Part shown: piece after piece, positions 53,201 to 64,000 of the stretch
Position numbering within the stretch: the stretch's first letter is position 1
Layout of the letters: every line of letters begins with the position of its first letter
From: Cladosporium sp. IMV 00045
Lineage: Eukaryota > Ascomycota > Dothideomycetes > Cladosporiales > Cladosporiaceae
Reading direction: 5' to 3'
Length of the DNA stretch: 64,000 nucleotides
Assembly (NCBI GenBank): GCA_001931905.2
Contig: MSJI02000857.1
Span: forward strand, 1-64,000
The notes under the pieces: model-generated
Databases searched by the model: none
What the model was told of the DNA's origin: nothing
What the model saw: the letters and a program-made list of their open reading frames with translations, nothing else
Made by a program: the position numbers and the translations under genes

Positions 53201-53703
53201 AGCTCAGCGGGCGGGAGGAGTCGGGAGACCGCATGGTTTCGTCGGTGGGCGAGTTGCCGTAGTAGCTGCCAATGGCCTCGGTGACGTGGTGGGTGTCGTC
53301 GCTTATTGAGATGTGAGGGACATGGCCGCGCCGTGGCCGGGACTGGTAGGCTCGTTCCAGCTCTTGCTGGCGCGTGGAGGGCTGTTGGCAGCGCACAAGG
53401 ACCGACGTTAGCGAACAGGCTTCTCAGGCGGTGGAGGGGTCACGCGAGAGCGCTTGTCTCATGGCAAGGGGGATGGGCGGTGTTTCGGAATGGGCTGGCA
53501 ACGGTTGCGGACCTTGAATTGGGGGTTTCGCACGTGCGTTGGAATTGTGCAGATCGATCCTCGAGCCGCGAGATGTCGATATGGCTGAGTGGTGGGAGGC
53601 GGTAGGGAGGAAGTGTGCAGGTTTGTGGGAGTGATTGCGTGCCAAAGGATAGATGCATTTGCATAGAGCACCTAGAGGGGAGGAGAGGGAAACCCACCTG
53701 CAT
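50246..53703 (-). CDS. ZDS1: Zds1/Zds2-like regulator of PP2A-Cdc55
   Basis: Main exon 53381-50688 and last exon 50632-50246 (intron GTGAGT ... CACTAACC ... CAG) give 1027 codons. The main exon has no ATG at its start, and its 5' end is a clear acceptor (CTAAC ... CAACAG). The best donor upstream is GTGGGT at 53697, which would leave a first coding exon of just ATG-CAG (53703-53698) and a total of 1028 residues. The conserved Zds C-terminal domain is at about 805-865 (ILEERAIYRMAHIKLANPK, QVLLSNFMYSYL). Earlier conserved blocks are DDPSKLFWVPARLHPELAP and a KSSWKWILG phrase. The rest is disordered, and the last exon is glutamine-rich. Yeast Zds proteins hold PP2A-Cdc55 in the cytoplasm and control mitotic entry. 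Confidence 0.82.
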
Positions 53704-55254
53704 TGCGTATTGCTTTGCTTGTGCCTGGCGTTGCCCAAGCACGCTGGCTCCTCCGCTCGCAGGAAGTCAAGAAGATGAAGCAGCCCAGAGAGGCCCGAAG
53801 CCGAAGCACACAGCACCACCAGACCCCAGAGTCTAAGCAACAGCGGGCGATGTCACTCGACGATTAGGTGGCTCTCGGCAATAAAATGGTCAGGGCGGAA
53901 GTCGAGTAGTCCGAAAGCATGGGCGAGTCAAGAATGATGACGACGATACTGACTGATTATTCTCGTCCCTATGGTAATACGCCAAACATGGCGGGTCGGA
54001 TAGGTGAGTATCAGAAGTACTGTGGGCGGACGCGGGAATTGGGAATGATGATGGGCCTTGATCAGGGTAGAAAGTGGTGGAGCTGCTGCATCAAGATCAA
54101 CCTTGCAGCGAAGTGCACTCTCAAAATCGACCGGATGCGCAGTCAGCAGGAGGCTGAGTGAGGTCTAAGACGGCACGTGACTGAGATAGGCGCCCACTTC
54201 CCGCAAGACGTCTGCTTGCTTTTGAGATGCTCTTTCAAGGTTTCAGGCCGCGATGACCACCGGTGCTGCGCCCGCCGGCGTCTATCAGACATTCAGGGGG
54301 ATTGGCAGACAAGAAAGCGAGTGTAGAAGGTGTATTTTTGGAACTCCGAGATACTGTACAAAAAAGTCCAAGACCTTGAAGACGATTCGTCGAACGCTAC
54401 AATTCCATTTTCCCAACCACGCGGCGAGAGTGAAGACATGACAAGGTATACGTGATTTGATGACGAGAGTGGCGTGTGATAGTCTTGCATACCCGTATGA
54501 AGAAACGCACATGTCCGATGCGGTGCGCCTAGGTGTGAAAATGGCTTCTTGAGTTTGACATGTGCTAATTGTATGGAGGACACAAGTATTAAGAGGAACA
54601 ATATAAACGATAATACTTTGGCCATTTCTTTCACCGTCGAAGAATTGCATTTTCATCGCGCGAGGCATAATTGCTGTATACCTACAGGTACATAGATTAA
54701 CAAGACCTCGTAGTAGATGCATCCGGTGATATCTGAGCTTCGAGACATTGGTCTCGTGCTTGATGTCTGGAGGCAGTGAAGTATAGATTTTCTCGGTTCT
54801 CGAAAAACGACAATAAACTAAACCCAACCCAAACATTCAAGTCACAGTATCGAACTGGATGACAACAATCAGAGACTATCAGGGATAGATACAATGGTTG
54901 TAAAATGAACACAGATGCACATGAGGATACACATTCACGCGCAGAACTGTACACTCAAGGCAAAAGATTAGACCCAAAGGCATAATCCCCACTCTCACTG
55001 ATCATTTGCAAATAGCGCTCAACAACGACTTCCACCCGACCGAGACGTTCTCTCAAACGCACCACAGCAGAACCGCTTCAAGTCCAAGTCCAGAAAAAGA
55101 AGAAGAAGAAGAAGAGGAATGCTTCCAAAAAACCAAATTGGCCACTTTCCAACGATACCTTATTTACACCTAGTCACCGAATACATGTATTCACAGGTCC
55201 AAAAGGTCATCCCCCACAACCCCCAACTCTTCACACCACTCTGCGACAGCCCCT
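53704..55254. other. intergenic region, nothing certain
   Basis: 1551 bp: ZDS1-like promoter or leader and the creC 3' side. ORFs at 53919-54161 (plus) and 54285-54836 (minus) lack protein-like character. A GAA/AAG run lies at about 55096-55114. Confidence 0.4.
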
Positions 55255-57313
55255 CTAAGGCCCTTCGCCCGTGCCTTCCTTCGGCCGTTCCCACTCGCGG
55301 ACATGTGCTGTTGACAAAGAACGTTAGTCTCTAGAACTGCAAAATTGCGCCGTTCAGGCTTCATGAATAGCAACTCACCATTATCGCAAGCAGTAATAAT
55401 ACAATGCTCCTGAAACCCCAGCCAAGAAAGCGGATGCGAATCGACCACCTTGTTCATGACCGGCGGCAAACTCGCCGTGCTGGCCTTGGAATCCACGCCG
55501 TGCACGCGCGGCTGTCCGCCGTTGCCCTCCGCGCCCGCGCCATTGACGCTCTCGTCCGGCTGGGTTGACAGATTGCTCTTGCTGCGGGATCTATTCGCAG
55601 CAGCAGCGCCGATGGAGTGGCTCTTCTCCCTGCCCACGGGCGCGCCATTGCCGACGCTGCTTCTGTGCGCGCCGATCTTGGGCCGGCCCAGCATGCCGAC
55701 GGAAAAATCCCACAGGAGCAAGCGGCAGTCCTCGCCGACGGAGCCGAAGCGGTAGTTGCGCTCGTCGCAGCGCCAGGGGTCGAATTTGACGTCGCGCACC
55801 CAGCTTTCGTGCCCGACGCAGCGCGCCACGAGGGAGTGGTCGGCCACGCTCCAGATGCTGACCAGGTCGTCTTGGCCGCCGGTGAGGACGTAGCGGCTGT
55901 CCGGAGACCAGGTCACGGTGAGGAGGGCGCCGAAGAAGGATCGGTGGACGTCGAGCACTCGCTCGGCTAGGAAGTCCATAATAGTCAGGGTGCCGTCTTC
56001 GGCGACGGCGGCGAGGTGGCGGCCGTCTGGGCTGAAGGCTACGGCGTTGATTTTCTGGTTGGATAGCTTCCAGACGCTGACGGGGTTGGTTTTCTGGTTT
56101 CGTGATTGTACTGACTTTTTGATGTTGAGGTTGTACTGGCGTCTGGGGGTGGCATCTCCGTTCGTGCTGCCGTCTGGACTGATGCCGTTCTCTGCGGGAG
56201 GAGTCGCCGTTTCTTCAGGGATGAACTCACCGTCTTCCTTCTCCTTGTCGTATACTATTAGTGATCCATCCGTATGTGCGGCGAGGAAGAAGTTTTCCTT
56301 GTTCGGCAGCCACCAAATGGCGTTGACGGCTGAGTTGTTGATCATTCCGTTCTTGTTGATGCGAGCGTATTTTTGCGAGACTGGTTCGTACCAGATCATG
56401 TCACCAGTGTTGAAGCCGAGTATCACATCCAGATGATTGGTAGACTGCGTGAACGTGTTCACGTCATGACAGATCGCGTGCGCTTTTGTGAACAGCACCT
56501 TGGTCATGTTTTCCGTTTTCATGTCTGAGGGCGCTGAAAGGTCAAGCCACATAAAAGCACGATTGACATTCGCAAAGGCATAAATGCCATCTGGCGCATG
56601 TTCGCCCATTCGCTTCACCATGGATTCGTGAGGGATTACTCGCGAAACGAACGACGAGTTGCTCTTGACAATGTTATTCTTCGGCTTTGGCTTCTCGTCC
56701 TTCTTTTTGCCCTTAACTGCGACTGGTGCGAGCGCTGGATTACCGTCGCCGAACGTGGCTCTTGAGCCAGAGTATGTGGTCGACCCATAGCCGTTGATCG
56801 AAGAGCCAGCATCGCTTTTTGGACCCTCCTTCTCCTCTTGTATGCTCTGGAAGTTTGACCTTGTGCTCTGAGCTGTAGTCGTGCGGAACAAGCCTTGCGA
56901 CTGTGGAGGCTTTTTGGGCGCAAACACTACAGTTGAGAGTTTGGTACCGGCCGTGGGTGGCCCGATGGTTGTAGCCAGCGGATTGTTATTCGGCTGCGGC
57001 GCATCGCTTGGGTGTGGAGGTGGTGTAGCGAGGTGCATATCATCGCGCAAGACATAGGTACCCTCACCGACCACAAGCTGGTACTCGGGACCCGTAGGGT
57101 GCTCCAGGGTGTTGTTGGTCTCGAGCAGGGCGCCGCCTGGCATGCCGGTGTAGAGCTGGCCATTGGGATAACGGGGAGGAGGTGGGAGGACACTGGAGTC
57201 GGGAGCTTATCGTCAGCTACCAAGTTACTTGTGCGATGGTGCGATAGCGATGCTTGTCCAGACAGCAAGCTGATAAGAGCATGCGACATGCAGGGCCGGG
57301 TTGCTTACAACAT
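55255..57313 (-). CDS. creC: CreC, WD40 partner of the CreB deubiquitinase
   Basis: Exons 57313-57309 (5 nt), 57192-55379 and 55307-55255 join to 623 residues. The tiny first exon (ATGTT, then GTAAGC) restores the family start MFVLPPPPRY. The last exon gives AHVREWERP, the expected final WD strand. The intron before it (55378-55308: GTGAGT, GACTAAC, CAACAG) is open in frame, so unspliced mRNA would yield a different end. WD repeats are seen at VNAIWWLPNKENFFLAAHTDG, INAVAFSPDGRHLAAVAEDG, LTVTWSPDSRYVLTGGQDD and WVRDVKFDPW. CreC stabilises the CreB ubiquitin hydrolase and is needed for full carbon catabolite repression (known in Aspergillus). It shares a 595-bp promoter region with GEM1. Confidence 0.93.
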
Positions 57314-57908
57314 GGTGTGCTGGTGGCTTCGTTGCCGGAATAACTATGTGGTTCAAGGAATATATCCGCGCATTGCCTGGTGGATTGCTGGGAGGGTGAT
57401 CTGTTCCTGTATGTAGCACACGAAGTAAATGAAGAAGAAGCAATCAGTGGATGGTGATGGTAGGAGTCTCCATATGAGAGTGCGGCGCAAGGCCGTGCTC
57501 GCCTACTGCTGCAGCCATAGTCGCTGATGAGATAGGTACAACTGTGGGGTTCTGTCGGTTAAAGCCAAATATGGGGAAGTGACGATCCGGAGGCAGAGTA
57601 TCCGGTCGTTGAGATGCAATAGGTATACCTCCATATGTATGATTTAAGCATATCAATATAAGCATATCTGATAGCTCATCTATTGCAGACAGTAATTTTG
57701 GTACGCCTCGGTCCGTTATACACATCACCTCCCTGTCGTCATCCAAGAATGCAAGACAAAGCATGTGAAGCTCAAGACCCGACGCAAGGTTTCAAGCCAC
57801 GTGCTGAGCGGCCGATCAGCTTTGACGTCGATTGATGATGATGGACGCAGACGCAACTTGAAGCTTGCCTCTCTGCGCGCTCGAGGCAGCTTTCCCATCT
57901 CCTCAAAG
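57314..57908. other. divergent promoter region, creC / GEM1
   Basis: 595 bp between two divergent starts. One SYGGRG-type word (GTGGGG at 57544-57549) fits the CreA consensus, but a single hit is expected by chance. No gene seen. Confidence 0.45.
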
Positions 57909-59863
57909 ATGGCCACAGGTATGTCGCATTGCACACTCTGCAACTCCACCTATCGTTGCTGACAGCCAGTCAAGTCAGAATATGCATCTGCGGCGATGAG
58001 GAGGTGGGCAAGTCCTCCCTCCTGACCAGCCTGGTCAAGGATACCTTTGTCACCACTCCTCTGCAGCCAGTCCTACCTCCCATAACCCTCCCTCCGACCC
58101 TCGGCACGCCCGAAAATGTCACTACCACCATCGTCGATACTGCTTCAGTCCCGCAAGAGCGCGAAGCATTGAAAAAGGAGGTCCGCAAATGCAATGTGAT
58201 CCTGCTGGTATACAGCGACCACTACAGCTATGAACGCGTCGCTCTATTCTGGATGCCGTACTTTCGCTCACTCGGAGTGAACGTGCCAGTGGTATTATGC
58301 GCGAACAAGAGCGATTTGGCACCTGTTGGCAGCAGCACTGCGCAGGTTGTTGAAGAGGAGATGCTGCCCGTCATGGCTGAGTTCAAGGAAATCGATTCGT
58401 GCATACGGACCAGCGCATTGGAACACCACAACATCAACGAAGTCTTTTTCTTGTGCCAAAAAGCCGTCACCCATCCGATTGCGCCCATCTACGATTCAAA
58501 GGAGGGCACATTGAAACCCGCTGCTGTGGAGGCGCTGAAGAGAGTATTTTGGCTGAGCGATAAAGATCAAGATGGGTTACTAAATGACACAGAATTGCAC
58601 GAGTTTCAAAGAAGATGCTTTGACAAGGGCCTGTCGGAGGAAGAGCTGGCAAACATCAAGCGGACAATTCAACGGTGGTCACCGGATACTGGGGATGAGA
58701 TCGATAGAGGTATTGACGTTGAAGGATTCTTGTTACTAAACAAGATGTTCGCGGAGAAAGGCAGACACGAGACCGTCTGGATCATCTTGCGAAAGTATCA
58801 GTACGCGGACAGCTTGTCGCTCAAGGACACATTCCTCCATCCGAAGTTCGATGTACCAGCGTTCGCATCTGCTGAGCTTAGTCCAGCCGGCTACAGATTC
58901 TTCGTGGATCTCTTCTTATTACACGACAAAGACAACGATGGTGGTCTCAGCGACACAGAGCTTGCTACGCTTTTTGCGCCAACGCCTGGCATACCCTTCT
59001 CGTGGATGGACTCTGCCTTCCCCAACTGCACAGTGAGGAATGAAGCCGGCTACATCACTCTCCAAGGCTGGCTCGCGCAATGGAGCATGACCACCTTCGA
59101 AGAGCCCAAAACAACACTCGAATACCTGGCCTACCTCGGCTTCGAATCACCCGACGCCAAAAACACAACCGCCGCACTGAAAGTGACCAAACCCCGCAAA
59201 CGCCGCAACAAAAACGGCGGCAAAGTCGAACGCAGCGTCTTCCACTGCTACGTCCTCGGCGCCCCCGGCAGCGGCAAAAGCGCCCTGCTGAACGCCTTCC
59301 TCAACCGCCCCTTCGACGCAACCTACCACCCCACCATCAAACCGCAAACAGCAGTCAACAGCGTCGAGCTGCAAGGCGGCAAGCAATGCTACCTGATCCT
59401 CTCCGAGCTCGGCGAACTCGAGCCCGCCATCCTGGAAAACCAAGTCAAACTCGACGCCTGCGACCTGATCTGCTACGCCTACGACTCCTCCGACCCGGAC
59501 AGTTTCGCGCACGTGCGCGAGCTGCGCGAGCGCCATCCCGCCCTCGACTCCCTGCCCTGCGTCTACGCGGCGCTCAAAGCGGACCGCGACCGCGCGGTGC
59601 AGAGGACGGAAGTCCAGCCCGACGCTTACTGCGAGGCGCTCAAGATGCCCAAACCGCTGCACGTCAGCGTGAGGTGGAGGAGTATTGGGGACTTTTTCGT
59701 CGGGTTGGCGGAGTGCGCTACGCAGCCTAGTTTGGCTTTTCCGAAGAACGAGGAGGATGATGGTGTCGATTGGAATATGGCCGCGATGGGCGTGGGAGCT
59801 GCGGTCGTTGCTGTCGCGGCGGGAGTGGTGATTTGGAAGAAGACCGTTGCTGCGAGTCCTTGA
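57909..59863 (+). CDS. GEM1: mitochondrial Rho GTPase Gem1/Miro
   Basis: Exons 57909-57918 (10 nt, MAT plus one base) and 57975-59863 give 632 residues. The acceptor at 57974 (CAAG) yields [19 protein letters not shown], the family start. GTPase domain 1 has its P-loop at residues 10-17 and NKSDL near 114. Two EF hands follow (DKDQDG near 200, DKDNDG near 320). GTPase domain 2 has GAPGSGKS near 432. The protein ends in one hydrophobic tail anchor ([19 protein letters not shown]) with a short lysine-containing end, as for outer mitochondrial membrane proteins. Gem1 regulates ER-mitochondria contacts (ERMES) and mitochondrial shape and inheritance. Confidence 0.95.
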
Positions 59864-61985
59864 GCCGCGACGGGAGAAGGATGGTGGATGGATTGTAATG
59901 ATACCCAACTCAGCGCTTTGTAAGAATAATGTCAAAATCAAAATGTCAAATGTCTTTCGCACAACAATGCCACGTCCTGGCATGAAGGTGCGATGCGCGT
60001 GAAACCTCAAACCATGACAAGGCCGGCTCCCGCCCTACCAGTCTGGCCAATTCACGGACATATGGTTTCGCCGCCCGGCTATCAGCTATCTCTAAGCAAA
60101 TGCATCGCTTGCGCGACAAAACAGCACAAAACAACCATGCCTTACATAGGTAGGTAGCCAAGCCATCAAGATCTCTCTATTTCACCTATAATCCCTGCAA
60201 AGGTCCAGGAACGCCCAGAGGAGCACATACCGCTAGGCGAAATTTGCTGGATTTTGGTCTGAGGGAGTTTGTTCCACTTCTAGATCCCTGACGATTGATA
60301 GTTGAGATTTATTTTGACAAGAAACGATGAATGACTCTTTGCCGTTAGTGAGTTGAGGGAAGAAATCGGCGAAGCCCAACTGTACCTACATGGATAGTCA
60401 GGTCCCAACCCACGTGCACAGGTGTTTTGGGACGGATGGATTTCTTTGTGAGATTTGGGAGATAAGGCGAAAAAGAAAAGAAAAATTGTTCGTGCTATGT
60501 TACTAGGCGCGTCTTCTGCTCGGATTGGATTTCTCAAAAATTTCTCTCTCTATGAGGTACCTTATCTGATGTCTTCTGTTCCAATTGCCAAACAGAGCAA
60601 TAGAAACGTCCAACTTTCAGACAACTCTGCACGCGTTCCTGCTGGCACATATCCACAAGCCGGCTACCGGTTTCTCGCAGGGGAGAAGAAGACAAAGCTT
60701 GGTGTTTCGGTGGGCCGGTATCTCTGCGGCGCGCGATCATAGCCTTGGAGACGCGAAAGGGCTCGGGATGCGGGCGGGTGGAACCCTCAAGGAAGGGACG
60801 AAAGAATTGGAGGAAAAGGGACAGCTACAAACAGTTACCTCCGACAACAAGGATCAATATTCACATTCGCATGGTGAATCACGCGGTCAACGGCAGTGTT
60901 GGGGTTGAGAGATATGTTGGTCACGAAGTGTCTCGGTGGATTGTTCATGCCTCTGCCCGGACCCTCCCGTTGCGCTGCATCCGTTGTGGATACATGTATA
61001 TCCAAGTGAAGCTTTTTGATGATGTGCAGAAATCGGTTGCAGGGCTGCGTTGTCGTTATCGACTAGGAGGCCGGCGGACTGCGTGGAATATGCTCCATCT
61101 CAGGTCCGGCCAGATCGTTGACAGCTCCATCACGAGCAAGTTCTTTCACGTGCCGCGAAATGCCTATCGGGTGCCAATTCTCGCTCTATCGGTAGCGGGA
61201 TTGGCCTAGACGGCGGTATCACGGTAGAATGTCCTTATACTCAGGGTCTCTTCTTTCCTTGTCTGCGGGATCACCGGTACAGCTACTGCCCGACCCACAA
61301 GATCTCTGCGCAAACCTTGTCGGTTGGCCGTGACGGCGGCATGAGTCGTCAGCGATGGCTGTGCTTCCTCTCGCAACTCACGAGCTTGCGTGTAGCACTT
61401 GGGCTCTTGTGGTGAGCACTTGCACGCTTTGAGCGGGAGATGCAGGTAGCAGGAGAGATGTTGGCCATGCTGGGAAGGAGTCGGTCTCCGGCTTGCGCAA
61501 GCAAAGGGCAAGATCCATCCGTGCTTTTTCCCACGGTTGAGGCGCTGGCGTTCTGGCGTTCGCACGTCATGGAAGAAACCATAATGATAAGCTTGCCCAA
61601 TCCTTGACCAGTAGCATTGACGACGAGGAAAGTTTCTGGGCGCCGCCCGTCATTATTTGCCTGTGCTCTTTGCTGGTGTATCTTTTGTATACTACTATTC
61701 TCGTACTGCTACTGGCGAACCTCCATAGTCGATACATCCTTTACACACCTCACTGCCATACCAATCCACCCCTCACTACTGCACCATCGCTGGACCGACT
61801 CACGAGATTGTTGCCACCACCCGTTGCGCTACCCACGCAAGTCTGTTGATCCTCCGTCCTTGTGACAACTCCTCGCAGCCGGCATCGGCCGGTCTTCTTC
61901 GCCTTCTTTCTTCCAGGAACAACCACTGGTCGATCACAACACTTGCTGCCTACGGTTGGCGATTTACTAGAACGACTCGCCTATA
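59864..61985. other. long intergenic region upstream of the creD-like gene
   Basis: 2122 bp without a supportable gene. Both flanking genes are on the plus strand, so this is the GEM1 3' end and the creD-like promoter plus leader. ORFs up to 154 codons (60745-61209) look random. The last ~350 bp are C/T-rich. Confidence 0.45.
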
Positions 61986-63983
61986 ATGGTGCACACGCCG
62001 CGCCCTCACATGCCCGGCAGTCGCCCCAAGGCCACCCTCGAAATTATCCCGGAGAGCCAGTTTATCGTCTTCAACGGCACAGAACATGAGGCCCAGCCGG
62101 TCAAACTCTCCGGAATTGTGCGCTTCACAGCGCCAGAAGCCATGAGTATTCTCAAGCCAAAAGTCCGCCTCGAGGGCAAGCGCAAGATCAGTTGGTGGTT
62201 CATGGGTGGCATGAGCGCCGGCGAGGTGGTAGACAAGCGCGTCTTCTGGAACCAGGAGCACAAGATGGGAATCGAGAGCACGCACAAAGTGAAGGCTGGT
62301 GTGATCGAGTGGCCTTTCGAGTTTGAACTGGATCCCTCCATGCCTGAGAGCGTCGAAGGCCTGCGAGAGACTTTCATCGTCTACCACTTGCACGCGAGCA
62401 TTTCACGGCCCGGCTGGAATGCGAAGGACATCGTTGCACAGGAGCACATTCGCATTGTCCGGACACTGGGTCAAGATAGTATGGAGATGACCAGAAGTCG
62501 AGTCAACGCTGACATCTGGGCCAACAAGATCAGCTACAGCATTTCGATACCGTCGGATGCGATCGTCTTTGGCACATCGATTACGGCGGATGTGGAGTTG
62601 AGTCCGATCAAGAAGGGCATAAGATTAGGAAAGGTGGAATTACGATTAATGGAAACCGTGATGAAGCGGATACAAGCGAGCGAAGTGCCAGACATTCGAG
62701 GGGACAGGACCAAATCGGAAGAGAGTGAGGTTGCAAAGGCGGATATGGAGTTCCCAGAGCACTCACGAGTGACTTACGACGACGAGACGGTCGACAACCC
62801 CACCATGGCCGACGAGATGTACAGATTCCAGGCGACTCTGCCTTTACCGAAGTCACTGAACCAGTGCCGGCAAGACGTGGACTCACACCAGATTAACGTC
62901 ACACACCGTTTTAAGCTGATGGTTAATATCCACAATCCGGAGGGTCATGTCTCGCAGCTGGTGTGTAGGTTGCCAGTCAAGCTTTTCATTTCGCCCAATT
63001 TGCCCGTGGACGAAAGCAACGAAGTCCGTGGCACGATCGTTGGTGTGACCGACGCAGAGATAAACACCGCCGAAACATCTCTCACCGCGCCTCCAGAGTA
63101 TGGCCGTCACCAGCTCGACCAGATATTCTCGGGCATCGACCCATCAGGCTACATCACTCGCGCAGGTTCTGGCTCAGCAACGCCAGCAGGCATCTATGCA
63201 GGATCTCGTCGCGGCTCTCACGACAACATCGCATCACTCAACGGCGCCATGAACGGCCACACATCTCCTCCCGCCGCATCATCCAGCAGTCCACATCAAC
63301 ACGGCTCAGTACTGCCATCAATCCTGCACTCACGTCTTGCAGACCTGCAAGAACGCGGCCCCTCAAATTTCCAACCAAGCAATCTCTCAAACCAACACTC
63401 GCCCTCGGGCGGTAATTCACCAGCCCCTGGTGAACCACACTCCCCGCTCTCCCGCTCGATCCCCAACTCCCAACCGGGCTCCTACTTCGCCTCCCTCGGC
63501 CAATCACCCAACCAATCCGCCCCTCTCTCCCGCCGCACCAGCGACGAAGACCACACAAACGGCATCCACCAATCCGACTACGACGTCAACGACCTCTCGC
63601 GCGTGCCCTCCTACGGCGCTGCCCTCCGCACCTCAGGGACAATGACGCCCTACAACGAAGGACCCCCCAGCTACCTCGACGCAACCTCCCGCCCTCCCTC
63701 CCCCCAACTAGGCGGCGGCAATCTCGCCCCCGCCTTCCAGCTTCAAAGACCAGGCGCAGCGCACATCCGCAACCCGCCCACCAGCGCGCCCGGCGGCGCC
63801 GTCGCGGGCGGTTTGTCAAGTGCTTTTGCCAATATGAACATGACCTCGCTGTCCAACGGCGGCCTCAGCGGCGGCGGCGCTTCTTCCCCGCCTGTCAGAC
63901 CGATTGTGGGCACGGTTCGCAGCAGCAGCAGTAACGTGCAGGACGACGAGGCTAGACTCAGAATGCTCCGTGCGAGGACTTAG
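61986..63983 (+). CDS. creD: CreD/Rod1-type arrestin-related trafficking adaptor
   Basis: 665 residues from the ATG at 61986, intronless; the stop is 17 bp before the window end. The arrestin N-lobe (about 15-160: KATLEIIPESQFIVFNG, KPKVRLEGKRKISWWF) and C-lobe (about 175-350: ISYSISIPSDAIVFGTS, NVTHRFKLMVNIHNPEGHV) are followed by a long Ser/Pro/Asn-rich tail. Two PPxY-type motifs for Nedd4-family WW domains are seen: PPEY at 369-372 and PPSY at 560-563. Yeast Rod1/Rog3 and Aspergillus CreD bring the HECT ubiquitin ligase (Rsp5/HulA) to transporters; creD mutations suppress creB and creC mutations. The creD name rather than another arrestin is inferred from overall pattern. Confidence 0.88.
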   Translation: MVHTPRPHMPGSRPKATLEIIPESQFIVFNGTEHEAQPVKLSGIVRFTAPEAMSILKPKVRLEGKRKISWWFMGGMSAGEVVDKRVFWNQEHKMGIESTHKVKAGVIEWPFEFELDPSMPESVEGLRETFIVYHLHASISRPGWNAKDIVAQEHIRIVRTLGQDSMEMTRSRVNADIWANKISYSISIPSDAIVFGTSITADVELSPIKKGIRLGKVELRLMETVMKRIQASEVPDIRGDRTKSEESEVAKADMEFPEHSRVTYDDETVDNPTMADEMYRFQATLPLPKSLNQCRQDVDSHQINVTHRFKLMVNIHNPEGHVSQLVCRLPVKLFISPNLPVDESNEVRGTIVGVTDAEINTAETSLTAPPEYGRHQLDQIFSGIDPSGYITRAGSGSATPAGIYAGSRRGSHDNIASLNGAMNGHTSPPAASSSSPHQHGSVLPSILHSRLADLQERGPSNFQPSNLSNQHSPSGGNSPAPGEPHSPLSRSIPNSQPGSYFASLGQSPNQSAPLSRRTSDEDHTNGIHQSDYDVNDLSRVPSYGAALRTSGTMTPYNEGPPSYLDATSRPPSPQLGGGNLAPAFQLQRPGAAHIRNPPTSAPGGAVAGGLSSAFANMNMTSLSNGGLSGGGASSPPVRPIVGTVRSSSSNVQDDEARLRMLRART

Positions 63984-64000
63984 TTCAATTTCAGACGGTT

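Noticed and set aside
54285..54836. 183-codon minus-strand ORF
   Set aside because: No protein-like pattern; it lies in A/T-rich intergenic DNA and overlaps another random frame.
57544..57549. Possible CreA site (GTGGGG) between creC and GEM1
   Set aside because: A single six-base degenerate site is expected by chance in 595 bp, and functional CreA sites are usually paired.

Overview
This 64 kb window is nuclear DNA of a filamentous ascomycete (Pezizomycotina). A Dothideomycete is my best guess, but nothing in the window proves the class. Supporting signs are short spliceosomal introns (about 50-115 nt, mostly GTRNGY donors, CTRAC-type branch sites and YAG acceptors), genes on both strands with individual promoters, and a purely fungal gene set. 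I see no operons, IS elements, CRISPR arrays, rRNA or convincing tRNA genes. Splice sites were read by eye, so exon boundaries are predictions.

Left part (1-12.3 kb): a swa2/auxilin-type gene runs off the left edge on the minus strand. It is divergent from an MFS transporter. A 2EXR/F-box-like gene carrying an in-frame TAA follows. Then come three minus-strand orphan genes encoding proteins with hydrophobic N-termini and low-complexity or charged tails.

Middle-left (12.3-29 kb): KAR2/BiP (four exons, HDEL end) is convergent with a zinc alcohol dehydrogenase. TRM7 and an unknown gene follow. A degenerate ~95-100 bp tandem repeat lies at 20.3-20.8 kb, then a proline-rich membrane-anchored orphan, an SLM1-like BAR-PH gene and two low-complexity orphans.

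Middle (29-44.4 kb): a minus-strand run holds a DUF3237 gene, BUD27/URI (prefoldin-like, four RVxF-like motifs), REI1 (60S maturation) and MET10 (sulfite reductase flavoprotein). MET10 is divergent from a CUE2-like CUE/SMR gene, which converges on a CorA-type Mg2+ transporter gene.

Right part (44.4-64 kb): a doubtful small membrane-protein ORF, a secreted GH105 glycoside hydrolase, COQ5, a ZDS1-like gene, creC (WD40), GEM1/Miro and a creD-type arrestin. CreC acts in the CreB-CreC deubiquitinase and CreD works with the HECT ligase HulA, so two opposing ubiquitin-side factors of carbon catabolite repression lie within 9 kb.

I found no obvious new multi-gene system. The points most worth a second look are the nonsense-interrupted 2EXR gene, the minisatellite at 20.3-20.8 kb, the repeated RVxF motifs in BUD27, the run of N-anchored orphans, several tiny first coding exons, an in-frame retainable intron at the end of creC, and the creC/creD proximity.
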